A stretch of DNA of 64,000 nucleotides from Clonostachys chloroleuca (Eukaryota > Ascomycota > Sordariomycetes > Hypocreales > Bionectriaceae). The stretch is from the NCBI GenBank assembly GCA_037952775.1, contig JBANAY010000003.1, positions 4,526,001 through 4,590,000 of the forward strand, written 5' to 3'. Shown piece by piece: positions 12,127 to 24,345 of the stretch. The position numbers were made by a program, and so were the translations under genes. Positions within the stretch are counted from its first letter, which is position 1; each line of letters begins with the position of its first letter. Under the pieces are notes generated by a model. That model had not been told where the DNA came from, searched no databases, and saw nothing but the letters and a program-made list of their open reading frames with translations.

Positions 12127-12766
12127 TTTGTGCTCATGGAGTTTCTTGTGTTCCAAGAGATGGAAAAGCTCTCCATTAGGCTACGACGGATTGGGGTGAT
12201 AAATATCAGACTTGATCGTGGAAGCTGTTTGATCTCCCAAATTAGGAAATTCTAATGAGAGCCGAGCGTGCTTTGGTAGTAAACTGCCTCATTCCCGCCG
12301 ATATTTGTCATCAAAACTTCTGCTACCTTTGTCATCAAAACTAGCCTGCGTCATTTAGATGGTCTAAATGTTCGGGTGAGAATAAATGGGAGTTTAATCG
12401 TTCGAAAATCTATACAAAATGTTGAAACCGTTTGCAATTCAGATCTACGATCACCTAAACCCAACCCCGTCAGTCTTATTTGCTTCAGGCCAGCAATAAA
12501 TGCATTCCGGTATCAGCATTATTAGGAAGGGAGTGGTAGAACGGGAGAAAGTTCCCCTTTTTCGGATAAAAAAAAAAGGTGTAGGCGGCAAAGAGTAGTT
12601 GTTCGGTCGTTATGAATCCCCGATCTTCGCTATCCAGAAAATATATGCCAAACAAATAACATGTAAGCGAATTAGAACAAAACTCTTACCGAATTAAAGT
12701 ATTATGTATCGAAGTTTATATTTATGGGTATCTTAATATACAATCAACGCCTCTATATCCCAGTGT
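12127..12766. other. Intergenic
   Basis: Upstream region of the GFA-domain gene and 3' flank of the kinase gene. A-run at 12569-12578. No gene is supported. Confidence 0.35.
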
Positions 12767-15575
12767 TCACGGACTTGACGAATGTCCGGCTGTCCCATCC
12801 ACATGCTCATCCACGGGACCAATTAGTATGTCCCAAATACTCGCAGTAACAGGTTTGCTGTCGACGATGTCGCTATGATCAAAGTATTGTTTAGTGAAGT
12901 AGATAACTTTCACGGCCTGGGGTGACTTACATTCTTGAATTCTTGTCTTTATTCGGCAAGTCGTCGTCCAAGAATTTCAACCTTCGTTCGCCAACTAGGT
13001 TCGACCCAAACCTCAAAAATTGTATGGCAACCGTTGACCGGCTGGTCCCATGATCTTTCATTTTACCGATGAGTGCCTCGATTGGGTTCTCGGCGCCGCC
13101 TCCGGTAGAGGATCCCCAGATTCCATCAGTGAACACAATAACTGTGACCGGTTTCTTGCGGCCAGCGAGTTTCCCAGGAAGACTACGCCATGATGTTCGT
13201 CTATTGTTGCTTTTTGTCGCAGAATTCTGCAACTGATCACCGATTGGGTCGAGCGCTTTCTCGAGGGCCAACTCCATGTTGCAGTGTTCCCCCTCCCTCG
13301 ACTGAACTTCTCCGTAACAAAATTAGAGTGGCCGGTGGCGTGTTTAAATTTCGATCGAGTCATCGGGTCTGATGTGCACATGATTTCTGCCCCATCTGGG
13401 TCGAGTCTCTTGACGAGATAAGCAAGACAGTGGACAAAAGTTTTGACCTGGTCCTCAAAGACTTGCATCGTCTCACAATTGTCGATAACGAAGATCTATG
13501 AATGCTCATTAGCCATTGATGAATACCAAATTGGTTGTTTCAGTTGCTGGCGATTCCCACTTACGAAGTCGCGACCTTTCAGCTGAGCGTGAACCCTTTC
13601 CCATCCCCGCAACTCTGGCGTGTTTCCGTTGATCTTCTTTCTTTCGATCCATTTACTTACTTGGCCAATCGTGGGGAATATCGACGGGATCTCTTTTCGA
13701 GATGATCCCTGCTCAGCAGTGAGCATCTCAAGGTTGGACTCTGAAACTGGCGAGCGAGCTTCCAGACCTACATGAGACGTGTAAGACGAGACATATTCTT
13801 GCTCGGATGTGGGAGAGGCTACCACCGGCTGTCCAGTTATCGAGCCATGCCGCCCCGTCAACACCCCGTTCGTTGGGATGGAAAGTGAGGTCCTCCTTAG
13901 ATGGGCTTCCGTATCAATGATTGATTTCATGGCCGAATAAATGTGCCGCGCAGACTGCCTCTTGTCTTTCTCCACCAACAACTCCCTGATGGCCAAATCA
14001 AACATTTTGGATGTTGTCTCGTCGTCACGACGACCGTGATCTCGAATATGCTGACCGAAGTCTCGAACACAGTGCAAAATCTCTCTGCCGTTGTGGAAAC
14101 AATCTCCGCGACCCGATTTCGCGTAGTCGCTAAGGAGGCCGGTTTCTTCCATTCGACCTTCGATGAAATCCAGGCGACCTCTTTCCCCAAGGCTTATCCA
14201 AACAGCACATTCGACGATGATGCATCCTAGCGACCATCGGTCAACCTCTGACCCGACTTTGTAATTGATCTCGTCGCCCAGGACAAGTTCAGGGGGAGCT
14301 TTAAGATAGCAAATCAGCATCCGCTCAGCGGGATATAATGCAACCATGGGTCCTACCATAGGTCTTGGATGTCTTGCGATCAATGACTCGTGCGATTTTA
14401 GAGCCATTCAAGCCTGGGTCTTGGGCAGCAAAGTGGCTGAACTCAAGGTCGATAATCTTAAAGATAAACGAGAACTTGTTAAGGGGATCATCTCCAGACG
14501 ATACGACAACGTTGGCGGGCTTGAGATCCAAATGGAGTCTTAAAGGTGAGTCAGATTAGTATAGAATTGAACTCAAAGCAAATACGAAAAAGGTTTCCAT
14601 CGATATAACGACATACCCAGTGCATGCATGGATGCATTCTACTCCCTTAGCAATGCCGGCAATGGCAGTCCATAGAGAGGATATTTCATCCGGCTTGTAT
14701 GGTGGCGATCTCTTTTCAAAGAAGTCAAGGAGCGAGCCATGCTCTGCGTGTTCAAGTATGAGATTGCTGGTCCGTTCTTTCTTTTCAGAGAGCCAGCTGT
14801 AACTTCCCAGGAGTCGCGTTACATTGGGGGTATTATGCTTAAGGGCACTGTACGATTCTTTCTCATTGAGATATTCGTCGCGAAGGTGCTGCGGGAAGGA
14901 TTTGACAACAACATATTTTGGTATCTAGCCATCCCCCGGAAAATTCAGCCAGATTTTATAGAAATCTACGACTTTCATTCCATGGAAACAGAGAGAATTG
15001 AGACGCGTCAAGATCAGGGCTATACTTACCGGATGATCAAGGTGACTGTGCGCTCCTTGTAGTACCTCCCTTATGTGCACGGTACGTTCTCTGCCTTGGC
15101 CCTGCTTAGTCGACTCTGTCGCCTGGAAGGCCAAAATAGTGTCTCTATGAAGGTTCGAATCCTCGGCTGGCGCGAAAGGCCCAACAATCAACGTTGGGCA
15201 GAATCTCCACTGAGAATTGAAGAACTGTCTCAACTGACTCAAATTGCTCACGTCCTGAACACGGCCTGGTATATCTTCCCATGGCAGACGATGGTCGTCC
15301 TGGGATTGTGAAACGAGCCTGGAGAGGAGTCCAATTTCGCGATTAAAGGAGAGAATCGAGATTACACGCAAATACCTGCTTTGAATAGTCAATGGGGGAA
15401 TTCCGTTAATGCCGGCGGCCCTCAGCAACTCTATGATTCTTTTCTGTGTCCAATATGCGGCCAAAACAGAGTAAGGCACGAATTGCTCGGAATCTCCTCG
15501 GCAAGTAATCCCGGATTCATAGTTGTCCTTGAGATGATCCGAGAATGCTTTGTACTGGTTCTGTAGCTGGGCCAT
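12767..15575 (-). CDS. Protein kinase fused to a vWA-like C-terminal region
   Basis: Large fungal protein of about 640 residues. Exons: 15575-15030, 14924-14617, 14538-14357, 14298-13565, 13495-12931, 12872-12767. After an N-terminal helical region the kinase part shows YVVVKSF (ATP lysine), HLDLKPANVVV (catalytic loop), IDLEFSHF in place of a standard DFG, and APPELV. The activation segment is therefore atypical and catalysis uncertain. After about residue 400, IFVIDNCETM and VTVIVFTDGIWG resemble a von Willebrand A fold whose first strand is VID rather than DxSxS. The frame is intact except near 13289-13297, where a G-rich run on the coding strand needs one more base to reach EHCNMELALEKAL; the exon lengths then sum correctly. 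The start ATG 15575 is the first in frame. The CorA-like gene lies next to it on the same strand. Confidence 0.75.
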
Positions 15576-16222
15576 TAGTGACAGCGCGGGGAGTTGGAGT
15601 GCAGAAAAGACTGTCAATGTGCTACCACGTGAGTGAGTAGGAGCAAAGGGTGGCGATTGAGTATTTATTCGCCACTGCCTATCACATAGTTGGTTACTTA
15701 ATCATGCTCAAGGGCGGCATGTAGCCTGGCCAGTGGGCTAAGCAGGGTGAGGCTTCTCTTAGATATTGGTGCGCCTTACGGACCGCCTGCCGTCTCCAGG
15801 CAGCAGGAAGCAGACAACGAGGCGCAGGCAGGTCTTACCTCGAGATCTATCATGAATCACTCAGGCACACGGTTGTTGGGGATGTGTAGTAACTGCGTGC
15901 TCTCTAAACTTGATAAAACCTACATTCAAGGAAATCCCCTCTTCTCCCCCTTTCCCAGATTATGATAATACATTCTAATAATCAATTATCCAAAGGCCAT
16001 TGCTTGAATGATTGTGATCCTCTGAGAAGACAGCTTGTCCGCCTCACACCTCCCCACACCACCCTCTCGAGTCTCAGCCGGTCACCTTTCCGACGAGGTG
16101 CATATCGGCTGAGGATGAACCGGGGTTCTATAGCTCTTATTTCATAGTGGTTCGCCAAGAAATTCTGTACAGCCACGCACCGCCACTATCTTTGTATATG
16201 CAAGTGCCGGTCTGTCTACAAG
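15576..16222. other. Intergenic, promoter of kinase-vWA gene
   Basis: Between the kinase start (15575) and the end of the CorA-like gene (16223). No coding frame is supported. Confidence 0.35.
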
Positions 16223-18295
16223 CTACACTAGGCTCGAAGCGGCTCCATGGTACTCCTGGAGCTGTTTTCTTCGCAATTTTTGTGCACGCAAATACCATGC
16301 CCATAAGCCTACCGTGATGGCCATCATAACCACGCAAATTGCGATGAAAACCACGAAAAGATCCTTGTGGGAGATCCAGGACTGTGGGCTTCCTTCCTTG
16401 GAATCCCCAAAGATAGGCGTGCTGAAGAAACTCTGGGTATTCTCGGTCAGAAGAGCAGACGAAGAAGACTCCTGGACAAACGAAAGGAGCAATCTTACGC
16501 CAAGAAACGTGCCGGGTAGGAAGATGAGGGCGAAAAAGGTCATAAAGTGCATAGAGCCTGTATCCTTCTCTGTGCTCTCGGCAATTTTATTCATGCTTCT
16601 CGTCATCTCTTCCATCCGCTGAGTCGAGCCCTCCATTCGCACAGAAGCGCTAAGAGCATCCATGGCAAAGAGATTATTTGTCTCTGCGCTCTTGAGTTGA
16701 AGAATGGAATCATACTGCGCTTTCGTCAGTTAGCTATCTCTTGATATGAGCATGACTGTCCTTCACTTACAAGGACCTGGGCGTCGGCAGCCACTTCAAT
16801 CAATGCATCAATTCGTGAACACCCTGTCCACAATCTGTTCTCCAACTGCTCAACTCTTATTTGGAAGCACTCCAGATCCTTAGGGCAGGCGCTTTTTATT
16901 TCAGCAGGAAAGCCTGAATTTTCAAACAACCGTTGATAAAACTGACGAGTTTGTTGGATAACTTTGGCATTCGATCCCATTATGAACTTTGCTTCCTTTA
17001 GCTTCTTACAGATCGAGTTGAGTGTTTGCAGATCATCAAATGGGAAGTCTTGCAATTTCCTCACTTTCTCGATCGTCCGCTCCATAGTACTTTGAACGAG
17101 CTTCTCTAGCTTCTCTGCCACTTTTTCGTCACTAGAAGGGCCTGGCACCGGGGCCCCATTCTTGATATTTCCTGATAATTTTGTCTTGATCAAATTGAAA
17201 GAAGACTGACGGTGTGGTGATTGGGCTTGAGCCCCTGGACTGGCGACTAGCCCCTGTGACTCTCTGAATGTCTGCGACCGCAACATCAGAAGGCCATTTT
17301 TCTCATCATCGCCCGACATTGGAATGTTGCGTATTCTCTGAGAGATTTCATGGATACCATTCTCTAGCTTATTTACGAATGCTTTCCAGCCGGCTTCACT
17401 CCAATAGAAACTGACGAGCTGCGTCTCCAAGGAGGTGACAAAGGAAGAGGCCAGTGAATGAGGGACCGCATTTTTGTTAATTTCAGTCATTTGTTCGAGA
17501 ATTTTCTTGTGGTTTGCCTTGAGAGTCATGAAAACAGAACGGCCGGTGGAGAAATCAAAGCAGTGGTAAACGGCTAGCTGGCGATTGACAAACTCCTCTC
17601 CGGATTTTTCCATACCGGAGAGCTTGAGCATGTTTCGTAGCTCCCATCCTGATCTTCCGAGCTCAGGCGTACGTAGAAAGCCATCGCCCGTGGGTTTAAC
17701 ATGGTATTCCTGAGAACATTGAGGCTGATAAATATTGACAATATCCTTCTCTGGCTCCTCGAAAGAGCTCAACATATCTATGAATGCTGGTGATAGTTGC
17801 AAGTAGGTGCACAAGAACCGAAAGGCGTCGGAAGTGCAATTCGACGGCTTTCGAGAGTTACCAGCAGAAAGGAATCTAATTTCGAGGGGATCAGTGACGC
17901 CGAACGGATATCATGCTATTATTGGCCAACTTACATATTTCGAACGAGGGGATCCGGTTCTTTCTTAACGAGATGTCGGTTCAGATGGCTTTTTAGTTGG
18001 TCAAAAGTCGAAATTGTCTGGGTCTGCCAGGTCGCAGCTGATCTCTCAGTTAGGAATCAATAAAGATTTGCAAACGTCAAAAAGTGTACGAACAGTGGTT
18101 TTGGAAATTACTCTCCCGAAACACAAGCCGGAACAAGTGCGGCTCCCTGTCAACGAATAAACGGCCTTGGCTCTCATGTAGCTGATCTTGAATCTGTTTC
18201 AGCAATGGCTTCTGAGCCTGTGCCCCGTCGATCATGTTGGGGCAGAGAGGCCAGAGCTGATATTCTCGGCAATCATCTATGATTTGCTGAATCAT
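16223..18295 (-). CDS. Fungal CorA-like membrane protein
   Basis: Protein of 627 residues. Exons: 18295-18112, 18037-17935, 17875-16771, 16714-16223, in phase. The N-terminal half carries the family pattern of fungal CorA-like proteins (SNCTSDAFRFLCTYLQLSP, then FYWSEAGWKAF). A long helical region follows, then two C-terminal membrane segments: MTFFALIFLPGTFLGVRLLL and DLFVVFIAICVVMMAITVGL. The first matches the CorA TM1 style (ALIFLPGTF). The GMN metal-selectivity motif of true Mg2+ channels is not present, so transport should not be assumed. Many Pezizomycotina carry expanded families of such proteins with unknown roles. It is 648 bp upstream of the kinase-vWA gene and on the same strand. 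An additional 5' exon cannot be excluded. Confidence 0.8.
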
Positions 18296-20480
18296 TTTTT
18301 GAGGTTCTATATGCTGCTTTCAGTATTTGATTATTCAAATGGGCAGGCGGCTTTGCGGAATTGGGATTTTATATACGGCCTCATGAGGTCTAGAGTCTCG
18401 AGCGTTAGGCAATGTCAGCTGGACTGTTTTGGATTGTACCGCATGCGCCTCGTTGCCTCGTCAGCTCCGTGCAGTACAATGACAATACGGCGCTTATCAT
18501 GCACCTCTTCTCGCCAGTATTCATCCTTGGGGGCTGATCCAATGGCTTGGCTTGGCCATTGACTTGGCGCATTGCCCATCGGCTTAGCTGTTTCACTCGC
18601 TTTCAATTCATTCACTTTTGTGATCAAAATCAAATAACAACTAACATCCATCTCGTTATACAATTTGTCAATATAAGCATACGAGCGAGACACCAACTGT
18701 CGTACATAGGCAGAGAGGTGGCTTCTGGGTGCCCGTCCCTCCACCCAACGGCCCAGCCCTTTGCCTGTTTACTACAGTAATCTCAGCCACAATCCAAGGA
18801 AAAAAGCCTAAGCAGTACAAATTCGCTACATATCGACAAATATGAAATTCAATGACGCCCAGGAATACCCCGATTGTGCATACTTCATCCGACACCGGTC
18901 ATCCTCGACTCTGCCTCCGACTCACATACCGAGACATGGCCACAGCATGAAAACTCCCTTCTTCATATCAGAGAGACGCCCAATGTATTGTATAGCCCCG
19001 ACCTCCTGAAGTCACAGGCGACAGTGCCTCGAGCCGTGTTGCTAGGCGTACTGCGGCCGGCCGCCTGTCGTGCCACACCCCTGAAAATCAATCAGAGTCC
19101 TGAAGGGCGCGTATAGCATCCCATTGGGCCTACGAATTTTTCGTTAGATGTCAACATTTATATTTTGGGCAGGAGACCTATATGAGAAGCGAAGAAATGC
19201 CCACCACGAACCTGCGTGAGGGGTTTAGGCAATTCTACCACGTATTCGTCGGCTCTCCCTAACTACAATGCACTTCATCAGCATAATTTTAATAGATTGT
19301 GTTTTTTGCGACCACCTCAAAGGCAAGGATCAGGATCATACATTGACCTCAATGTCCGCTTCTGGGAATTGGTCTGACAAGTATTTTTGGAGCTTGTCTT
19401 GCTTCAAGCGATAGCGCGAAATGACTTGCATCGTAGCTAACGAAGCCTAGAGTAGGGGGCAAGGCATACAAAGAACCTAGCATCAAGCTGAAGTTGCAGG
19501 AAAAAAGCACAACGTATGCCTTGGCTGTGAGAGGAGGGTCTGTGTGTGGCTCCTGGGGCTTTTATGCCCCCCCATGACTTGCCAAGTAGGCTGAAGTAGG
19601 CTGAACTTGCGGCTCTGCTTATTCCTACTTGGAACTTGTTTTTCTCTCACCGTATGTGAGGGTGCGGGGGACATTACGCTATACACCATCATATCTCATG
19701 TGCTGCTACATCGGGTGGATTACACTGGACAGAATGCGTGATGGTGTCGTCCTCATTGGACGCATCCTGGGTTGCATAGCAGCTGAAATGGCGTCACGGG
19801 AACATTTACCAATGGTTCGCGAACCAGATCAACCTTGGACTTTTACTACCGAGATGGCCTCGTCAAACGCGGCCCAGCATAATGGTGTTAAGTCACTGAG
19901 ACAAGCCAAGGCATATCAGGTCAGGCGGTGTTGTTAGAAAGCCCACTAAGAGGTCCACGCCGGTGTCTTTTGAGACAGAAGAAGCATGAATTTTTTGTAA
20001 AGTCGGTCTGAAGGGGAACTGCACGTAGCATAGGCACCTTGGGCTCCCACACGTTGGTGCATTGCGGGCTTGGGAGGAGAGTTGTGTGTGGATGCACCTG
20101 TGCCTAATCCTTGGACGCCTGCAGATATGACAAAAGTTGGCAATAATCATCCCCCAAGCCTCCAAGAGACTGCCACACGATTAGTTTAAAAAACAGTTGT
20201 GTCATTATGTTCCTTGTTTGAGAGCGAAAGGCAAGTTTGCCATTACCGAGGCTGATAAGGGAGAAGGAATCTACATCCTTCTTCCGGTGCATCTCACCAC
20301 TCGGCTGAATGCCAGCCAATCTTTGACCTACGCAGATGATTGAGGTCTCTGGCCCTTTTTGACAGAGAAGGGGAGGCATGTATCTATGAAACCAAACTAT
20401 CATCTGTATTTGTTCGTCAAGCCTCATTGTTGCTCATGCAAAGTTCTTATCTCGTACAATTACTGGCATTGATGGCCCCA
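18296..20480. other. Long intergenic region without supported gene
   Basis: About 2.2 kb between the CorA-like and AtuA-family genes. Open frames here are short, overlap on both strands and show no domain or codon bias. The best, 18744-18415 on the minus strand, has nothing recognisable. It may hold a diverged gene remnant or a non-coding RNA, but nothing in the sequence supports either. Confidence 0.35.
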
Positions 20481-22482
20481 TCATATCCGTCCACGCTCTA
20501 GAAATACTTTTGGAACATTGACGTACTTGCTCCTCAGGTACTCGGCTACATTCTTCCCCAGCACGTCGTATGTCGAGCTTGCGCCAACGCCCCGATCCAG
20601 ATAGTCTTTGAGGAGGAAGTGTACAGCTATCACGAGGGTCAGCCGACTATTCAGACGTAGGTCATGTACCAAGGCCGTCACTTACCCCAAATGTTTGGCA
20701 ATTCGAAGCGAAAGATGCGATCCCCGCCGTAGTCCTCTCCCAACAGTTGCTTCAGCATGGCAACCGTGAGAATGCTCCTGAGCCAGTCCCACTCGTCCTC
20801 GTGGCGGACGAAGAAGCCCACGTTCGAGTCGGAGCCCTTGTCGCCAGACCGAGCATGCACGATGTATCCAATCGGCGCGCGCACAGTCGGTCCAAACGAG
20901 TCCGGGCCAAAAGCAGAGGAGGTCTCATAGCTCGGCTGGTCGTGGATGAAGATCTCAGTGTCGTCTGGCGCAGCGATGGGAATGTCAAGCCCCTTGGACG
21001 GCACATGGCAGACGTGTTTGATGCGCGCCTGCGGCAGGAGCGCGACCCAGTACTCGTAGTACCGCTTCGGCAGGCCTTGTCGCGCGTCCATGGCGAACGT
21101 GGCGCCCGGGTAGCCCTGCATGATGTTATTCATGATGGGCTCGAGGAACCGAGAGGGCGCCAGGTCTGCCTCCTCGCGCGCCTGGGCGAAGATGCGGAAG
21201 TCGACCGTCGCCGCATCCTGGTTCTTGGGGTCATCTGGGCAGCGTCCGTTGGTGCGAAACTTGAGGCAGTGGAAATTGGACTGCTGCAGAGCGGGACGGA
21301 GCTGTGTTTCTAGAAGTTTGGCCTTTTCCTCGATGTCCAGTCCGCACAGGAAGTAGTGTGCCTCGGCTTGAAAGCCGCCCTTTGCGGTGAGGCCGACCTT
21401 GGTCGTGGGAGGGGGCGGCTTGCTCCCCACGTTGGAAACGAAGCTGGAATGACTTAGCAACTGTGATGCTTTCGCAAAGGATTACTGGCGCTTGAGCGTT
21501 GCGGCTTGCTTACACTTTGTCAACACCAACTTGTTCCATCTTTATGCCGTCCAGAACAGCCACGACGTCCGAGTGGTAGTAGTACGGCCCCTGGATCTCG
21601 TATAGGAGCTGGGCCTTGCAGGTATCTACGGTAACCATGCCCCCCGTGCCCTGCTGCTTGGTGATGAAGAACTCGCCACTAGGGAGAATCTCGGCGATGG
21701 GGAATCCAATGTTAGAGAGGTCCCCAGACAGCGACTTGAAGCCGGAGAAGTTGCCGCCTGTCGCGTACGTCGAGCACTCTATCAGATGACCCGCCACGAA
21801 AGCGTGGGCGAGCTGCTGGTAGTCGTGTCGGGACCATCCATAGTGATAGGCGGCACAGGCAATCACGGGAGACGCATCGGCGACGCGGCCGCAGATGACA
21901 ATGTCTGCCTCTGCTTTGAGTGCCTCCACGATGCCCCAGCCTCCGAGGTAGCACTGGGCGTAGATGGGTTCGAATCCCCATTCCGATAGCTTTTGGCCTT
22001 TTCATCAGTGTAAGTTAAGTCTGAATGTATAAACAAGGAAGTTCACGCAATGTACCTGTCGTCAAGCTTTTGAATTCATCTCCATTCTTCGCGTCGGCTA
22101 GGACGGTGTCCAAGACCTCGTCACCACCAACCCAGGCAACGGTGAGATTCAGGCCATTGGACTGAACCAGCTCCGTCACTGCGCTGCATAGCTTCTGGGG
22201 ATCGCTCGCGCCTGCATTGACAGCGACTTTAATGCCGCGGGCTGCTATATGCTCAAGGGCGGGTGCCAGAGAGTGCAAGAAGCGCGACTCGAACTGAGCA
22301 GACTCGCCATCGCTATCAACCTTGCCCGCCGCCCTCAGCGTCATGTTCATCTCCGACATCCAGTCGCCGACGATGAAGTCGATGCGCTCGTGTCGGGCCA
22401 GAGAGTCGAGGGCATGCTGGCGGTCAGTCACGGCGCCGGATGCAGAGGCGATGCGCATGGGGTTGTTCGAGATGGAGGCCAT
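20481..22482 (-). CDS. AtuA family (DUF1446) protein
   Basis: Protein of 604 residues. Exons: 22482-22056, 21997-21514, 21443-20686, 20626-20481, in phase. The N-terminal part shows RIASASG, FIVGDWMSEMNM, VNAGASDP, CGRVADASP and PPPPTTKVGLTAKGG, all characteristic of the acyclic terpene utilization protein AtuA family. The C-terminal exon pair (HARSGDKGSDSNVG, then LLKDYLDRGVGAS) matches the small C-terminal domain that bacterial genomes often encode as a separate gene, so this is the fused form. In Pseudomonas, atuA belongs to the citronellol/geraniol degradation operon, although its biochemical role is not settled. The gene is head to head with a bZIP factor across 280 bp, and an acyl-CoA synthetase and thiolase are about 12-16 kb away. 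Confidence 0.88.
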
Positions 22483-22762
22483 GGTGTTGTTGCGACTCTA
22501 CAGCGATCGACATGGCAACGAGGGCATTTCGAGAGATGAACCACTGACCTTTATACATGTTCACCATTGCCGTATATCGGGAAGAAAGCAGTGCCTCCTA
22601 TCAAGGAGCACCGCCGGTTTTGTGGAGCTGGATGGAGATGGTTTGCGGAGGCGGTTGGACATGACTCATGCCAGGGTCCTCCAACAGACGATCCTGTGAC
22701 TGCAAAATTGAGCCATCGTCGCGTCCGAGACCGTCTAGCAAGTCCTGGAGGAGCCACACACC
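22483..22762. promoter_or_regulatory. Divergent promoter, AtuA gene / bZIP gene
   Basis: The 280-bp gap between two start codons in opposite directions must hold both promoters. This arrangement often goes with a regulator controlling its neighbour (inference). I see no clear bZIP palindrome in it. Confidence 0.45.
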
Positions 22763-23916
22763 ATGCCACGCCATGAGGGTCCACGTCAAAGCCTAAGAAA
22801 GCGAGTGAGATCAGTGCAGACCCTCACGGAGGAGCAGATTCAGCAGAAGAGGATCGTAGATCGGCGTGCTCAGCGCGCGGCACGTCAGCGGACCAGAGAC
22901 GCCATGGCCAACCTGGAACATCGGTATACTCGGCTACAGGAGATGTATGATGAGAGAGATCGCGAGCTGGGCAATCTTCGTGAGAGCAACCAGAGTCTAC
23001 AGAGGGCGCTCGACCAGATCGGCCAGATTGTCTCGAGCACCAGCCGGGGGGTGGCATCTCTGTCGATGGAACGATTACGTCTCTAGATCAGAACCAGCTG
23101 TTTGCCCGTGGATCCAGCCAGCAAGAGACTCGTGGAATCGGCCTCCAGGCAGCATTCAACATGCATGGGCATAAGCATGCACACGCCACTACTCCCTGGC
23201 ATTGCAGTGCGACCTGCCCCTTAGACCAGATATTCCTTGATGTTCTCGAATCGAGCAAGATGATGGTGTCGCGCGGCGTCCCCATTGACACCGTCGTCGG
23301 CCCGCGGAAACCATGCGTGAAAGTCGTCATAGATAGCACGCCTGTTTCAGATGCAGTGCCTATGAGTGGTCCCATCTCGGAGATTGTGTCGGTATACCCA
23401 GGATTTGCATTGCCAGAGAGACTGGCCTTCTTCTACATCATGTGCCTGTCGATGAGGGTAGGAATACCCAAGACTCTCTACACACAATGCTGGCATACGC
23501 TGATTTTGACAGTGGAAAATATCTCCCACCCGAGATAACTACCTTGCAATGCCGTTCTGGTTGCGTCCGACCGTGATACAAGTCACCACGTTGCATCCAA
23601 TATGGATGGACAATATTCCCTGGTGAGCTTTGCTCCATGGCCCGTTGGTGATCATTTCTTACACTAACTCATTCACAGGCCCGGTATGCGCGACTTCATC
23701 ATCGAGAGCTTCGAGGACTTTCATCACCCAGAGTTCTCCCCACACTTCTCTACAAACATCAGTGTGAATTGGATGGACGAGGAGCCGTACGTTGAGTCCG
23801 GAGATGAGCTCATCTTAACCGAGACCTTTGAGAAGCACGTGCGGGATCTGACGAACTGGACAATGTCTTCGGCATTTACAGACCGATTCCCCGCCCTGGC
23901 CGAAACGTTCAAGTAA
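22763..23916 (+). CDS. bZIP transcription factor with DUF3425 domain
   Basis: About 347 residues. Exons: 22763-23457, 23513-23622, 23679-23916. The basic region is QQKRIVDRRAQRAARQR followed by a leucine-zipper-like helix (LEHRYTRL..., then LQRALDQI). The second half carries the DUF3425 pattern: CPLDQIFLD, YPGFALPERLAFFYIM, WKISPTRDNY, WLRPT and SVNWMDEEP. Exon 1 needs one extra base, most simply in the G6 run at 23046-23051, to pass from the zipper into GGISVDGT. With it the exon is 696 nt, which fits the phase-0 intron at 23458 exactly. So a homopolymer undercall is more likely than gene loss. The neighbour AtuA gene is the obvious candidate target. Confidence 0.82.
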
Positions 23917-24345
23917 ATTCGGTTTATTCAACATGCCTGATGATTTCCATTAGCCATGAAAGGTAAATTGTTGGGCATCGTGGGGGTGATCAACGCACTC
24001 CGGATGTGGAGCTGGCATGAATCATGGCACATGAACCCTTGTACTGCAAAGAGCGGACGACACTTCTTTTGCTAGACACTGGTATTCAGAGTCAAATCAT
24101 GAGTATATCACTGCATGAATATCTGGAGTGATTCCTGGGTGCCTAGATCAGACTAGATGAAGCCCTCTCCTATATCTTTTTGTTGTATCCCTGCTTCAAC
24201 GGCTCTCAGCACGAACGAGCCTTTACAATCCTCCTTCCATTCAAAGCGATGAATCTCTAGTGGTTGCAAGCGGAAATGCAAACCGGCCTAGTGCCCTTCT
24301 CTCTTATCTACCTATATCTTTAATCCCGCAGCCGCTCATGACCCC
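23917..24345. other. Intergenic
   Basis: 429 bp between the bZIP stop and the first codon of the damaged Zn2Cys6 gene. No gene seen. Confidence 0.35.

Noticed and set aside
15153..15163. Perfect tRNA B-box GGTTCGAATCC
   Set aside because: Lies inside the kinase coding exon (PAEDSNLH on the other strand); no A-box or cloverleaf around it.
18415..18744. 109-codon minus-strand frame in the long gap
   Set aside because: Has no recognisable domain, splice partners or codon bias; overlapping frames exist on the other strand.
21967..21977. Second B-box-like GGTTCGAATCC
   Set aside because: Inside AtuA coding sequence (EWGFEPIYAQ); no tRNA body.
22825..23100. Splicing out a 57- or 92-nt piece to mend the bZIP frame
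   Set aside because: The 57-nt choice gives the wrong phase and the 92-nt choice destroys the leucine zipper; one added G in the G6 run fits the downstream phase exactly.
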